From Saitoella complicata NRRL Y-17804 (Eukaryota > Ascomycota > Saitoellomycetes > Saitoellales > Saitoellaceae), in contig NW_017566993.1 of NCBI RefSeq assembly GCF_001661265.1, positions 372,001 through 436,000 on the forward strand: a stretch of DNA of 64,000 nucleotides, in the 5' to 3' direction. Positions 1 through 11,233 of this stretch are shown piece after piece. The position numbers and the translations under genes were made by a program. The notes beneath the pieces were generated by a model that was given only the letters and a program-made list of their open reading frames with translations, was not told the origin of the DNA and searched no databases. Within the stretch, counting starts at the first letter, position 1; the number at the start of each line of letters is the position of its first letter.

Positions 1-979
1 TCGACGTACCCCAGAGCTCGAAGACGGCGAGGGAGGCGTAGTCGACGATGCCCTTGATGTCTTCGGCAGATGAGTCCGCGCCGGTCATGTTGAAGACTGA
101 GATAAACGGCTTGTAGGCGAAGGCGTAATGCGCGATCTTGATATCGTCGTTCACAATGTCATTCATCGAATCCATGATCATCGGCATCAGGGTACGTCCC
201 GCGATATTCCCAATACCGCCCGGGGCGGGAGACGAGAAAGAGTAATACTCGTGCCAGTTTGCGAGATCGCGGGTTTGGGCGAGGAAGGTGTCCGGGAGGG
301 AGTCGAGGTAGGTTGCATTGTGGATGGAGTTTACGTTCATGTAGTCGAAGGTGTTGTACATGTTGATGAGGGAGGTGTTACGCCCGCCGACGTAAGAGGT
401 GAGGTTGGATCGAAAATCTGCGGATTCGGTGGATTTGTCGGAGAAGAAGGAGGAGGCGTAGAAAGAGTTCAGGTTCTTGGTGAAGGCGGGGCACGAGGTC
501 CATGGTTCGAGCATAGGCGAGTCAGTCTCAACAATGGTAGTCACTGCACCCATCAATTAGCTTTGCACTCGCACTTATCGCAATTGAGGGAACACACCTG
601 GAACATACTGGTAACCACCCAAAGGCGACGTAACCGTAGTCCCATTCGCTAACGTGATATTCTCCCTCGTCGTCGGCGGATAAACCCCCTCCCAAAACGC
701 ATACGCACTCAACAACACCACATTCCCCTCTCCTCCCGCGTCAGCCTTAACATCCAACTGATCCACATTCGCAACCTCCGCAATACCCTGGATATAGTGA
801 TCGGAAGAAGCGTTGAGGTACCGCGAGGCCACAAAACTGCCTTGTTTGTAGTTTTGGCGTTCGCCGAGGGGTGTGATGGCGGTTTCGGTCGAGGTGTAGT
901 TGGTTGGGTTTTGGTAGTATTGAGTGCGATCGCCGTGGCGGCTGAGGATGACAATCCCAAGAAGCTGCTGGTCTGACAT
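1..979 (-). CDS. Histidine acid phosphatase (phosphoglycerate mutase-like), 3' end beyond window
   Basis: Predicted phosphomonoesterase of the histidine acid phosphatase superfamily. Exon 1 is 979-598 and exon 2 runs from 543 off the left edge; the intron (597-544, 54 nt) has GT..AG ends. The start ATG at 979 gives MSDQQLLGIVILSRHGDRTQ, so the catalytic RHGDRT motif (histidine nucleophile and phosphate-binding arginines) lies about 13 residues from the N-terminus. The GGYQYVP motif and many NxT/NxS sequons follow, as in mushroom relatives. There is no obvious signal peptide before the catalytic motif, so either an upstream exon is missed or the protein is anchored by a C-terminal segment outside the window. 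Exon 2 stays open to base 1, matching the family through a 'PGGIGNIAGRT' block. Substrate cannot be told; phytase or general acid phosphatase are both possible. Confidence 0.85.
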
Positions 980-2226
980 ATTGCCTTTCAATCGTTCGAT
1001 TCACACGAGCAACACCAATTGAGCAACCGGATCAAAGCGAACGCTTACGGACGGAGGTGAGCTTTATGATTCAGACTTTTTTCGTTATCTCACGCGTTAC
1101 TAATATTCGAATTCGGCCGGGGAACTCCGACCCAACTCGCGCGAGTGGGCTGAAGACATGGCGGTCGTAGGGTAGGGTACTTACTGTAAGCGCCATTAGC
1201 CGTGGCCGTTATCGGCGCTCATCGCTATATTTGGCTCGCTGGTCGCTACGGTTGACCAATGGGAAGTCACAATGTGATCTGTGGTATTTGGAGCGAGGAG
1301 AGGAGTTGCTGAACAGATCATGCGAATGACCCTAGAAGAAGAGAGGAGGGGGAGAATGAGGTGAAAAGATGTATCGGTTAAGAGCTCCACAACCCAGAAT
1401 CCATCCCATTGACCCAGCTTATGGGTGGGAAACCAGTCTTATCACTCTTGCAAAAGCTGGCAGGGGCCAGTCACAGCACCGGCGGCACCCAGTGGCACAC
1501 ACCATGCAACGTTGATCCTTCTCTCCGGACTTCCGTTGTCCAGTCACATATCAATCAAATCTTATCGATGCTGTCAGTGCGTCAGTTCCGGAAGCTTGGT
1601 TTGATAAGCACTGCAGCTGTCAGATGAGTGTGCCGCTTTGCCGGCCGGGGGCACAAACCCACGAGATGTGCAATCAATAGGGAATATTACAGGTGTCTAG
1701 ATGCCCCACCGTTTATCAGGTGTCAAAGTTAAGGAGCCGTAGATAAGAGATGACGATGCCCACGTTGATGAACCTGAACCCAGAGTCAACTCGGGCGGCT
1801 TCCCCTAACGGGAAGCAATCCTTGCAATCGATGCCCTTGGGAGACACATGCCTCATCGATCACCAGTGGCGAGAGATACCTTCAAACCTTCTGTCCTCCG
1901 CCTTATTAGATTCCCTCCAGGCCGTAGATAAGATATCATGAGCGGGGTCGTCCAAGCTGCAGGACGTAACCAGTATCGATATCGGCCCCATAGCCTTGCC
2001 GGCATCCGGCATTGGCAAGCCATGTCTGTCTACTGGTAGTAATCAGCGACTGCTCCGTCGCTGGCTCTCTCCCTCACGACAGGCAATCCGCGTCTTGGTC
2101 GCCATTCAATGTCGGGCTCCTAGCATACACCCAGAACAATTTACAGCAAAACCGACCAGTGCAGCTCACTCCAATGCCACTCAGACTCTGTTGTTCAGTC
2201 TCATATCAGTATCGCACCGCATCGCA
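980..2226. other. Intergenic, no supported gene
   Basis: About 1.25 kb between the phosphatase start and the CTF8 3' end. Small open frames occur on both strands, but none shows a recognisable domain or a convincing spliced extension. The right half is probably the 3' flank of CTF8. Confidence 0.5.
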
Positions 2227-2667
2227 TCACATCTCAACCAACCGACTAATCGGTTCCGGCCTCTGATTAAACACCACCTTCTTCCTAATAATCTCCACCA
2301 CATCCATCTCCACATCACCCCTCTGCCAATCCGCTGCTCTCCCTTCCGCGTCCTCCATCGATAACTCTCCACCCTCTCGTTTTCGAAGTACGGCAAATGG
2401 GGATTTTAGGTCGACGACTTTTCCTGTGAGACGTTGGTATCCGACTGTGAGGTATGCTGTTTTGGATTGTTCGTCGTAGGAGAGGCCGCCCATGATCGTG
2501 TCTGGGTCCATGCCTTCGATGGTGGCCTGGAGCTCAAGGAGAAGTAACTCATTCGTGCCGAGGAGACGGGAGAAGAGGGTTGTTGAGGGGTGGACATCGT
2601 CCGTGCCCCCGTTTTTGGAGGGAGGGTAGATGTGTATCAAGGGGGCGGCATCGGTGGGGGTGGACAT
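2227..2667 (-). CDS. CTF8: Ctf8-like subunit of the alternative RFC (Ctf18-Dcc1-Ctf8)
   Basis: A 146-residue protein of the Ctf8 family, the small subunit that with Dcc1 joins Ctf18-RFC to load or unload PCNA during cohesion establishment in the nucleus. Visible family features are the 'LLLLELQATIEG' strand, the 'MGGLSYDEQ..TAYLTVGYQRLTGKV' middle and the 'LKSPFAVLRKR' strand, in the usual order. It ends in a basic tail with 'VEIIRKKVVFNQRPEPISR', as in fungal homologues that finish with an arginine-containing motif. I chose the ATG at 2667; an in-frame ATG at 2733 would add 22 residues that look like translated leader. The frame has no intron. The next gene to the right is more than 1.3 kb away. 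Confidence 0.8.
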   Translation of the reverse strand: MSTPTDAAPLIHIYPPSKNGGTDDVHPSTTLFSRLLGTNELLLLELQATIEGMDPDTIMGGLSYDEQSKTAYLTVGYQRLTGKVVDLKSPFAVLRKREGGELSMEDAEGRAADWQRGDVEMDVVEIIRKKVVFNQRPEPISRLVEM

Positions 2668-4044
2668 GGTAAAGAGGATTTGTAGAACGCGTCGAATTGA
2701 GAGAAGAAGCGTTTCGCGGCGATGCATGAACATGCGGTACCTGCAGATTCACGTGACAGGGCTGGTTATGAATGACTTCTGGAACAGATCGAACATACAA
2801 CAAAGCATATATACATCTTTAGATGACACTACCGGATGATTGCCTCACGCACACCCTGTTGTTCAGTGTGTTCCCACGGCATCTCAACTGACTTCACGTC
2901 AAACGGGAAAGACTGCCATACAATACGAAAGAAACGACAAAACTCAATGTAAAGCTAATCCTTCTATTCTGTGATGTCATGAATGGGGGTGAGCTGGACT
3001 GGTACACTGGCAGGGGCCCTTGCTGACGGTTGACCAGATCCGGTCGCTGAGTCACGCTCTTCCCACGGTTTGTTGTTCGGAAGTTCGGAGGAGTACTACA
3101 AGTTAAAGGAGAAATACTTGAACAGGATAGTATTTATACTCTACAATGAATGCTAGGTAGGTGGTGTGCGGTTTCTTGGGCTTCCAGAGCCCAGTTTGGT
3201 GACGGCTGTTGGCGTGAGTATCTTGGTGTACGACGGGTTACAAAGGAAGTCAGAAAAAGAAATGTACATTAAAGCCGATTTTTGCAATAGAAAAGAAGTA
3301 GATTAGCTTTGGAAGAAGTGTTCAGTTGACGTTTGAGATTCCTTTACTTCTCACATCCCGATTTCACGGCGGGTTCCGCCCTTCCGTATCCGCTGAGTCG
3401 TGAGTATGAAGAGTTACGCGGAAAGATGATGTACAAACGGCTACGTTCTCCGCAGTCAAAGCAGATGACGATAACGAAGCACCTTGACCAGCAGTCCTTC
3501 AGATCGGATGTTTGGCTTGATCTGAGCCTACTTAAGCTGTCGGGTTTGACGAGTTACACAAAATAACTCTTCACGAACAGCTGTCTCGTAGCGAAATGAC
3601 GATAGAAGGTATCACGAGTTCAACTAGTAAGTGTTTCAAACGAATCCGCCGCCTAATCTGCCTCTAATCTTATCAGCACGATCGACGGATACTCAGACTA
3701 CGCGTTAGCCACGCGCTGACCTCTCCGAATGCGGAAGCCGCCGAGCTAGGACTTGCGCATTGGGCAGTTACGACACCGATTCAAGCAGCAGTGAAGGATT
3801 TTCACCTCGACCTAGCCCACACATTCCCAATCTTGTGGCCTCTAGAGCCGAATTCTCATTTGGGACCTTCGTGGATAAAGACAGGGCCATCTCCCACCCA
3901 GAGATTCTCCCCCCATCCACACTCGCACCACACTTTGCAAGCAACAAACAAAAACGCTACGCTCTCTGCCAAGCAACTGCTCTCTATCAAGCCTTCCCTA
4001 CAACACTTCCAAAGTTACCAACCGAGTTTCCCACTATCTTTACG
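2668..4044. other. Intergenic, no supported gene
   Basis: About 1.4 kb between CTF8 and the charged protein gene. It should hold both promoters. The 150 bases before 4045 are CT/CA-rich and look like a leader. A donor-like GTAAGT at about 3627 with possible acceptors near 3676 and 3749 suggests a 5'-UTR intron, but I could not prove one. Confidence 0.4.
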
Positions 4045-5090
4045 ATGTCGTTCACCACCTTTGTCCTTTGGTCTAAGGTCCCCGCCAAGGAAAGACGTCG
4101 CCGTGCTGCGTTGATGATGCCGTTGCCTGAAGGGTATGTACCGCTGTTTGAGCATGATCCGTAACAGCCACTGACAAGATGCACAGAACGTGTGAGAACA
4201 TTACTGTTGACGAGAACAAGGACGCTCGGTGCTCCGGCACCAGCAAGCCACTCGTCAAGAGGATCGCCACCACCGTGACCGCCCCCGACCCCGCCACCCG
4301 TGCCGCCAGCGTCGTCAAGGACAGGGCCTCCAACGACACCGAGCGTACCTCCGCGGAGCTCAGCTCCTTCGGTCGTCACTCTGGTGAATCGTACTCCACC
4401 GCGGCCACGTCCTTCGATGCCAACGAACGTCTCCTCCTCCCATCTGTCCCCGCCAAGACCGTCGTTCAGACGGTCACCAAGGACGAGAAGCCCAAGAAGC
4501 ACGGGTTTGCCTGCAAGCTCATGAAGGCCTTGAAGAAAGTGAGAGCGAACATCGTCACCACGTTCAAGTCATGTGCTGAGGGACCCGTCGGGTTTGAGCC
4601 TTTTGTCCTGCCGCCAGGAGATGGCAAGCACGATCTCGAGCTGCCGTACCGCTACTACCATTTTGGTCCCATGAACTACACGACAGGACAGTCCGCGCTC
4701 TGGAAGTACATGCAGAGGGTTTCCGACGACGGCAAGAAAACTCGCTGGGTGGACCCCTACCAAGTCGTTTCCATGGCGGAGAAAGAGAAGATGCCGCACA
4801 TGTCCGAAGAGGAGGACCGTGCCTTCTGGGACGTTCTCATGTGGATCAGGGTTGACCACAGGATGTTCCCCCACGACAGCGACTTGGCTGAGAGGGTTGA
4901 CATGATCTTCCGGAAGAGGGCGGAGGAGGTTAAGCGGATCAAGGCGGCGATTGAGGAGCATGAGAGGGAGGAGGAGGAGAGGGAGAGGCTGGAGCAGGAG
5001 GAAAAGGAACGTGCTGAGCGGGAGTGGGTTGAGATGTGTATGGACCAAGTGGACGGCTACCGTTCCCAAGGCGTGAAGATCAAGAACTGA
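4045..5090 (+). CDS. Hypothetical charged protein, lineage-specific
   Basis: Not recognised. Exon 1 is 4045-4133 and exon 2 is 4187-5090. The 53-nt intron begins GTATGT, carries a CACTGAC branch-like site and ends CACAG; joining keeps one frame of 330 residues. The ATG at 4045 follows a leader-like CAA-rich stretch. The open frame extends further left, but with no ATG. The N-terminal third is Thr/Ser-rich and basic, with a lysine-rich patch near 'KPKKHGFACKLMKALKK'. The middle has a Trp/Tyr-rich block ('YRYYHFGPMNY', 'TRWVDPYQVVSMAEKEK') that may be a small fold. The C-terminal 60 residues are Glu/Arg-rich and should form a coiled coil. Codon use favours C-ending codons, as expected for a well-expressed host gene. 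Confidence 0.65.
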
Positions 5091-5771
5091 GTGCTAGTGG
5101 TCGGCGTTTGAGCTGGGAGCCGAGGAGGGCAATCTTACGGGGTATACGAGAATTACGGGACACGGAGGCACACACTGGCGTTTTTGATTTTTCGTTTGGG
5201 TATTAGGTTTCTTTCTCAATGCATTCTGCTTTCAGAAACGCCCGTCCTGTTCACTCGTATCATGCCTATCGTATTCGTAGGACATCCGGGCTTAACGTTA
5301 ACGTCGAGGGCCCTACGTCGACCGGCGGCGAACCCATGGCATTGCTACAGCTGGCGTTCACATGCACGAGTTACTACATGCCCTATTCACCAGTCGGACT
5401 GACGGCAGTCGAAAGGCATTTAGAGTTCGACCTATGTTCCTTCAGATGGAGTGGTAGGTCATATATGCACACGGGAGATGCGATTACGAGACCAGCATTG
5501 GACCGGGTTGCCCGGGCAACCAGACATCGTCGCCATTGCAAGCGGCCCGCTGAAGAGGAGACTCAGGCTTCGAGGTGAGCTGTTTGTCCCGTTCACGGGG
5601 AAAGGGAGGTTAGGTGCAACGACGATACCGGACTGTCCGCGGCGATAACGAGATAAATTCCAAAAATTCCGTAGCAAGACAGCCAATCCGGCTCGTCAAG
5701 GGCTTACAAAAAGATCTGTCATCCTATCATACACTCTCCTCTCATCTCTTATCTACACCCTCATAGGGCAT
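5091..5771. other. Intergenic, convergent 3' flanks
   Basis: About 680 bases between two convergent genes. Short overlapping frames on both strands show no domain. I see no repeat or RNA gene. Confidence 0.45.
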
Positions 5772-6434
5772 CTACTGCCTCGCCAAAACAACCCCCAACC
5801 CCCCAAACCCATACTCCTCCTTATCCCACACGAACCCCCCCAACACTCCCTCCGGAATCTCATCATCCTTCATCTTCTTAAACTTCTTGTAAATCATATC
5901 CATGGCATCTTTTACCGTGACGCCAGTTTTGGTGTTACGGACGGTGAGGGTGAGACCTTGGGGGAAGATGAGGTGGAGGACGCGGAGGGGGGGCGAGGTG
6001 AGGGGTTGAGAGAGGAGGTCGGGGGCGTCAATATGGTCGAGTTTAGAGGCGGGGGTGTTGATGTGCCTAGTTGACCGAAAAACGAAACAGTTAGCGAGGT
6101 TCGCTCAAAGTGCCTAGTTGCACAGAGGGACGTACCACTTCAACTTCTTCAACTTGTCAATAACCTCCACGCTCCCCCCCTCATCCTCTACATCATCCGG
6201 ATGCGCAACCGCACTCCCACTCATCCTCCTCTCCTTCGGACTCGTCGGGCTCGTTGACATATCACTCACACCCGAATCGCTCACCTTGCTCTCGCGGCGA
6301 CGACGGGTCGAGGGTGGAATGTGTTTCAGGGTTGTGGGGATCATGACGTCGGGCATTTTACGGTCACGGCGACGGGATTGGTCTTGGTCGTCGGTGATGG
6401 GGTTGATGTCGACGGGTTCGGCGGTGTTGATCAT
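5772..6434 (-). CDS. DUF6699-like protein
   Basis: Protein of 197 residues from two exons, 6434-6136 and 6066-5772, separated by a 69-nt intron (GTACGT .. TCAACTAG) in phase 2 that splits the codon of a tryptophan. The N-terminal 90 residues are polar and Arg/Ser-rich. From the conserved 'KLKWHINTPASKLDHI' onward the protein follows the DUF6699 pattern common in basidiomycetes: an initial W-x-I block, 'SPPLRVLHLIFPQGLTLTV', then 'GVTVKDAMDMIYKKFKKMK', and a glycine-rich end ('YGFGGLGVVLARQ'). The function of the family is unknown. The domain assignment rests on pattern memory and should be treated as probable. The gene is convergent with the charged-protein gene at 4045-5090. Confidence 0.72.
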
Positions 6435-6758
6435 GGTGGGCGAGTAAAGGTGAAGGTTATTGATTGTTTGTGGTGGTGGTTTGTGGTGGACAACGTTGGC
6501 GATATGTGGGATGGGCAGATGGGGAGCACCAGCGACGGCAAGACGACGGGGGTTCTTATAGGCGATGGAAGGGCGCGGTCACGAGAAGCGGGGGGGATGG
6601 GTCATTCTCAGCTGACAACGGGGAGGCTGTCTCATGACCGTCTGGTGGTGATCGTTGGCTGCGTGCGTCTTACGTGATAACGTGTCGCCTGACCTGATTG
6701 GCTTGCATGACCGTGCAGGGGGTGGGGGAATCTCAATTAACCTCCAATTAAATGGCTA
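6435..6758. other. Intergenic, tandem spacer
   Basis: About 320 bases between the 3' end of BET4 and the start of the DUF6699-like gene, both on the minus strand. It should carry the promoter of the DUF6699-like gene. TG-rich tracts lie near 6460-6490. No gene seen. Confidence 0.45.
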
Positions 6759-7833
6759 TCAAAGCTTTTGTTCCCAGTATTCGTATCGTCCTTTTCGCAG
6801 TGGGTCGATCTCCTTCAATCTCTGCAGCATCTCCCTAATCTCGTGCTTCCCCTCCTCGTCGGTATCGGCATCTCCGCTTAGTTCCGCGAGCATCTGTTTA
6901 TAATGCACGAGCGAGAGAAGGGGCCACTTCTCTTCCGGCTCCATGTCGGAAAGTTCTTGTATCACCCCAATCTCGGCACGCAACAACTCAATCTTCTCTC
7001 CCACATCCATCGGCGTCAACGATGGCATCGAGTCAGCGGGTTTCGTTAACGACGATAACAAATATTGGTGATATATCCAACTAGACGAATCAGCAGGATC
7101 TGTATAAATCGCCTGATGCAACAAATCCAGCTCCTTCGCCAATACTTCCTCTTTCGAAGTTAAATTTTGTCCCCGCGATAGGAGTTTTGGGATGAGGGAG
7201 GCGCGGTGGTGCCATGCTGAGAAATTGGACAAGTTTTTTTGGATGTGGGTGGATGTGTAGGCCCATTCTTCCTCCTCCATTCCCCGTTGTTCTTGGGATT
7301 CGATGTGGCGGAGGACTGTACGCCGATAATTCCACCCATGAAAATTCCGCGGATCAAGCCCCAACATGGCATTGACCAGCCCCAACTCCCTCCTCCACGG
7401 CGCTTGTGTGGAAGAAGGATACTGAGCAAACACCCACCCCCGATGATTCCAAATCCAATACACTTTCGGATGAGACCTCAAACATCCTTCACCAAACCTC
7501 ATCTCTTTCTCCAACTGCTTCACAATCTCCGAGTCATTCCATTCTGTAAAAAGTGTGGCGAGGATCTCGCGGCGGTAGTTCCAGGTTGAGTAGTATTCTG
7601 GATTGTAGGTGAGGAGGTTGGTTGTTAGATCTAGGGCTTCGCGGGTGTGTGGGGTAGGGGAGGTGCGGAGGGTGGAGAGGGCTGTGCAGAGGGTGGTGTA
7701 GTCTTGGATTTTTTGGTGTTCGGATTCCTTCTTTTTGGCGAGGGCTGCTGCTGATAGATGGACGCGTTTGACGCCGTGCTGTAAATATGGTTAGTCAAGA
7801 TTGTAGGTCGGTTCGGTCTACCATGCCTACCAT
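6759..7833 (-). CDS. BET4: Rab geranylgeranyltransferase type II, alpha subunit
   Basis: Alpha subunit of the heterodimer that, with Bet2 and the escort protein Mrs6, adds geranylgeranyl groups to the C-terminal cysteines of Rab GTPases. Five prenyltransferase-alpha repeats are visible, each centred on a W-x-x-R/H-type helix: 'YYSTWNYRREIL', 'VYWIWNHRGW', 'NFHGWNYRRTVL', 'NFSAWHHRASL' and 'DSSSWIYHQYLL'. The first coding exon is only the ATG (7833-7831). A 52-nt intron (7830-7779, GTAGGC .. TTGACTAAC .. TACAG) follows, and exon 2 (7778-6759) begins with His-Gly-Val-Lys-Arg, so the mature start MHGVKR matches the family exactly. Total 340 residues, normal for fungal Bet4. It is divergent from the AMA1-like gene, sharing a 563-bp spacer. 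Confidence 0.93.
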
Positions 7834-8396
7834 GACGATCGATGTTGGTGGTGAGTTTACGTCCGGTGTTGGTGGGGTACGAGGTGTCTCGGTGCCTGCG
7901 TTCTGGCACGCGGGGTGTACGGGGGGAAGCAGGCCTTCATCATCCACCTGCCAAGACACCGACTACCACTCTGTCCGCGAGCATTTGCTTGAGCTTCTTT
8001 TCTGCTTGTCTGCTACTTCTTCGTGCTTGGGCTTGAGCTTGAGCTGTGCTGCGTTTCAAGGGCGATATCGATATCTGCTACATTCGCGTAGTGTGCAGGC
8101 TTGGAGGCCATTGTAAGCGTTGATTTCGCGTACTTACGCCTCTGAACAGCATCGTGCTTAGCATTCATCCCGGTTCAGTATTTGCTACTACAGCGTTTCA
8201 TTGCGGGATTCGTGCATTTATCTCCAAGGTTCGAACGGTTGCAGCTGGACAAGCCAGAATCTTCCTGCTGATACCTTTCGAACAGGGTTGACTTTGTATC
8301 CTCGGAAGGAGATCAGATATACAAAAGTCAAGGTTCGTGGAAGGCAATTTATCTCATGGATGCGTGCTAACTCAGTACCCACCAGTAGGTATTAAT
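7834..8396. promoter_or_regulatory. Divergent promoter region BET4 / AMA1-like
   Basis: A 563-base spacer between two divergently transcribed genes, so it must hold both promoters and leaders. I see no clear TATA box and no open frame with a domain. Inference from gene orientation only. Confidence 0.45.
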
Positions 8397-10240
8397 ATGG
8401 AAGGCATCGCTATCTTGACGACCCCTCGTCGTCGCACACCAAGTCCGACCTTCCAGTTCCTCCGTCCCGCACCGAAACGCTCGCGGACCCCCTCTTCTCT
8501 TCCCCGTCTACCATCTCTCCCAGCGGCTTCGCGTCCACCGATTCGAACACCGTCATCTGCACCACCTGTTCGTCGGTACAAGAATCACCGGAAGATCGCT
8601 TCTACGAACTCGAGTGCCCCGGATAGGTTCATCCCACGCTCCGCTGCTGCAGGAGTCTTACGCGTTGGAGGCAGTCTACCACGAAGTCCCATCAACAGCG
8701 CAGACAGCGTGAGAATGAGGAGACTGGGAAGTCCGGGGAGTCCGATGAGCGACGAAGAGGAGCATTCAGGCCGTTTAGCCGCCGCGTTGGGGATTAACAC
8801 TAACCCATCAACCCGTATCCTCAATTTCACCCCGATACTGCCCACACCACCCAAACCAACGAAGAAGAATCCGAGACGTGTTTCGGCGTCGACGATGGGT
8901 GCGTTGAGACTCGCCGTTCGAGCAGGGATATCACCACGGAAACCTCACTCAATCTCAACGCGTCTTCCGAACCCGAGTCCGGTACGGATATTGGATGCAC
9001 CCGGCCTCAGCGATGATTTTTATCGTACATTGCTGGGGTGGTCGAAGAGCGGACACCTCATCGTGGGTCTTGACTCGGATGTTTATTTGTGGCATGAGTC
9101 GACGAGACCCAAATTGATGGAATTGGAGGGGGAGGGGGAGGGGGAGGAGAAGGTTTGTGCGGTGGCGTTTGCGACGGGATTGGATGCTGTTGCGATCGCG
9201 AGGGATGATGGGACGATCAGTATATGTGCCGTCAACGGAGAGGGTGGAGTACGCGTCCGATTTCGAGTGCAGGGTGGGATTGGAGCCATAGCCTGGCGTT
9301 GTCGTCCCGCACTCTCGTCGCAGCCGGGTATGATGGGAATGGAAGATCTGGTCGTGGGCGGGACGGAGGGACAGTTGAGTTGGTATGCGGTTACGTTTGA
9401 TCCGGGGGCGGGGGTGCATGGGTATGAGTTGCGGGAGGTTATTAGGGGTCCACATGATGATCAGATTTGTGGGGTTGTGTTTAGTGAGGATGGGTTACGG
9501 CTTCTCGTTGGGGGGAACGATAATCGAGTTACGTATTGGGATTTCACAACGTCTTCTTCGCCTTCGCCTTCGCCTTCGCCGCTCTCGCCGTCTCGAGGAA
9601 GCCAAGGGAGGGAGCCGAAGTGGGTATGGGAACATGGGTCGGCCGTTAAGGCTCTTGCGTTTTGTCCGTGGAAGAGGAGTCTGGTCGCGACGGGTGGTGG
9701 AAGCCATGACAAAAAGATCAGGTTCTTCCACACCTTCACAGGTGCCGTGATTAGTGAGATCAACGTCGAGGCACAAGTAACCGGTCTCTGCTTCAGTCGA
9801 ACCCGGAAAGAAATGTGTGTCTCGCATTGAAGCGTTCTTGCGTACACAAGTGACAAGGCTGACGCGATGTGTTAACACAGATGTGCGACATTTGGGTACG
9901 CGGCGCCTACACAGCGAACACGGATCGCGATCTTTGAGTACCCGAGTGGGGAGTGTGTGTTCGAGGTCCCCGTTGATTATGAGATGAGGTGTCTTGGGGC
10001 GTGTTTGAGTCCGGGTGGGGGGAGGGTTGTTGTTGCGCAGAGTGATGAGACGATAAGGTGTGGACTTTCTCCTTGGCTTTGATTTATGTTTGGGCTAATA
10101 GTTATGACAGGTTCTACGAGCTGTGGGAGGAGACGAGTAAGGATGGGAGGAACGGGAGGAAGGATAGTTTGATCTCGGGGGTGCGGTCGATGGTTTTGCC
10201 GATGGGGGAGGGGTTTGGAGGTGTATCGGGGATTCGATAA
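8397..10240 (+). CDS. AMA1: Cdc20/Cdh1-family APC/C activator, Ama1-like
   Basis: Predicted substrate-recruiting activator of the anaphase-promoting complex. Exons are 8397-9814, 9881-10057 and 10111-10240 (introns of 66 and 53 nt), giving 574 residues. Residues 76-80 read DRFIP followed by Arg: this is the C-box (DR[YF]IPxR) that binds the APC/C. A disordered Ser/Pro/Arg-rich region leads to 'RILDAPGLSDDFYRTLLGWS', the conserved entry to the WD40 propeller in Cdc20, Cdh1 and Ama1. Propeller blades include 'HDDQICGVVFSEDG' and 'VKALAFCPWKRSLVATGGG'. The protein ends in Ile-Arg, the IR tail that docks on Cdc27/APC3. The 'CPWKRSLVATGGGSHDKKIRFFHTFTG' stretch, read in parts, is more like meiotic Ama1 than Cdc20 or Cdh1. 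If so, its main job is in meiosis and sporulation. An insertion of Ser-Pro repeats (coded near 9555-9590) sits between blades. Confidence 0.82.
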
Positions 10241-10319
10241 AGTGTTAGAATTTGTGGACATTACAATTGGGTGGCATGTATGCAATAATACGAAAGTATT
10301 GGTAAGGATAATATTATGT

Positions 10320-10990
10320 TTATTTACCCGGTTTATGAGCCGCTTTCATAACTTTGTCTAGGGCTTCCCACGGCTCCCATACTGTGAAAGAGGGCTCCAG
10401 CATGGCCCGCACCCAGAGTACCCCCCCATTCCCAACAGAGTATACGACGGACATCGTAATCCACAGACCGGAGATATTGACATGTTCCAATCCTTCCAAT
10501 CCAGCATTCCTGTTCGTTACGGCGAGAAAGTCCACAACTGCTTTCCACACCAGCTTCCACAACGACTTCCACGGACGCTCCAGACGAAGTCCGGGAATGA
10601 GAACAAAGATGGCATTCACTCCGACCAAAGTATAGAACCACGAAGCAAAACACAAAGCCCAAGGAAAAACTTCTGGTAACCCCCCTGGTCCCGGCGCGAG
10701 GTAGAAGAAGGTCAGGAGGTAGAGAAAACACAGTGTCCTGAAGAATGCGTGCGTGAGGAGAACGAGGAGGATGCCGTTGAGATGTTCAAGGAGTGTATGT
10801 GTGTTGATGAAGTGAGCTAGAGACCAGTAGAGCCTGGAGATGGGTCTGGCTGTGACGTCGGCTACTTCGGCCCAGTTGGTGATGAAGCGAAGGAGGATGG
10901 AGCCTGTGTGACGTGTTCGTTAGGTTCGGTTTGCTTTGCCCTTGAACAAGTCTCACCATTCTCGTACTCATCTCCTCCTGTCTCCTCCAT
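10320..10990 (-). CDS. Uncharacterised multi-pass membrane protein, copy A
   Basis: Not recognised by family. Two exons, 10990-10957 and 10903-10320, joined across a 53-nt intron (GTGAGA .. CTAAC .. ACACAG) in phase 1, encode 205 residues. The start MEETGGDEYENG is acidic and is followed by hydrophobic stretches near 'ILLVLLTHAFF', 'LCFLYLLTFFYLAPG', 'FASWFYTLVGVNAIFVLI' and 'LWITMSVVYSVG', suggesting about four membrane passes. The C-terminus carries 'FTVWEPWEALDKV'. The same acidic start, the same intron position and phase, and a matching 'FMWLEPWEALNDV' end are found in the gene at 25165-25862, so the two are paralogues. The gene lies convergent with the AMA1-like gene, whose stop codon is 79 bases away. 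Confidence 0.78.
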
Positions 10991-11233
10991 CGGCCAACAT
11001 TGGTCGCTGTAGGTGTGACGCTTTTGGGGACTGGCGTCGCTGCGTTACCCCAGATTCCGGAACAGATAAGCCCACCATCGATAAGCCATTGTTCACAGGA
11101 GATACATGCGATGATTCAAGTGCCATGAGGTCCTATTTAACACCTTTGATAGAGATACCTCGTATAAATTTCTTACTCTACAGGGCCAGCCAGTAGGAAT
11201 ACTATGTTCGCTTCCACCCCCTAGGATCCGGAC

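Noticed and set aside
4179-4186. ATG at 4179 as start of the charged protein
   Set aside because: It lies inside a well-formed 53-nt intron; splicing joins exon 1 in frame and gives a better leader at 4045.
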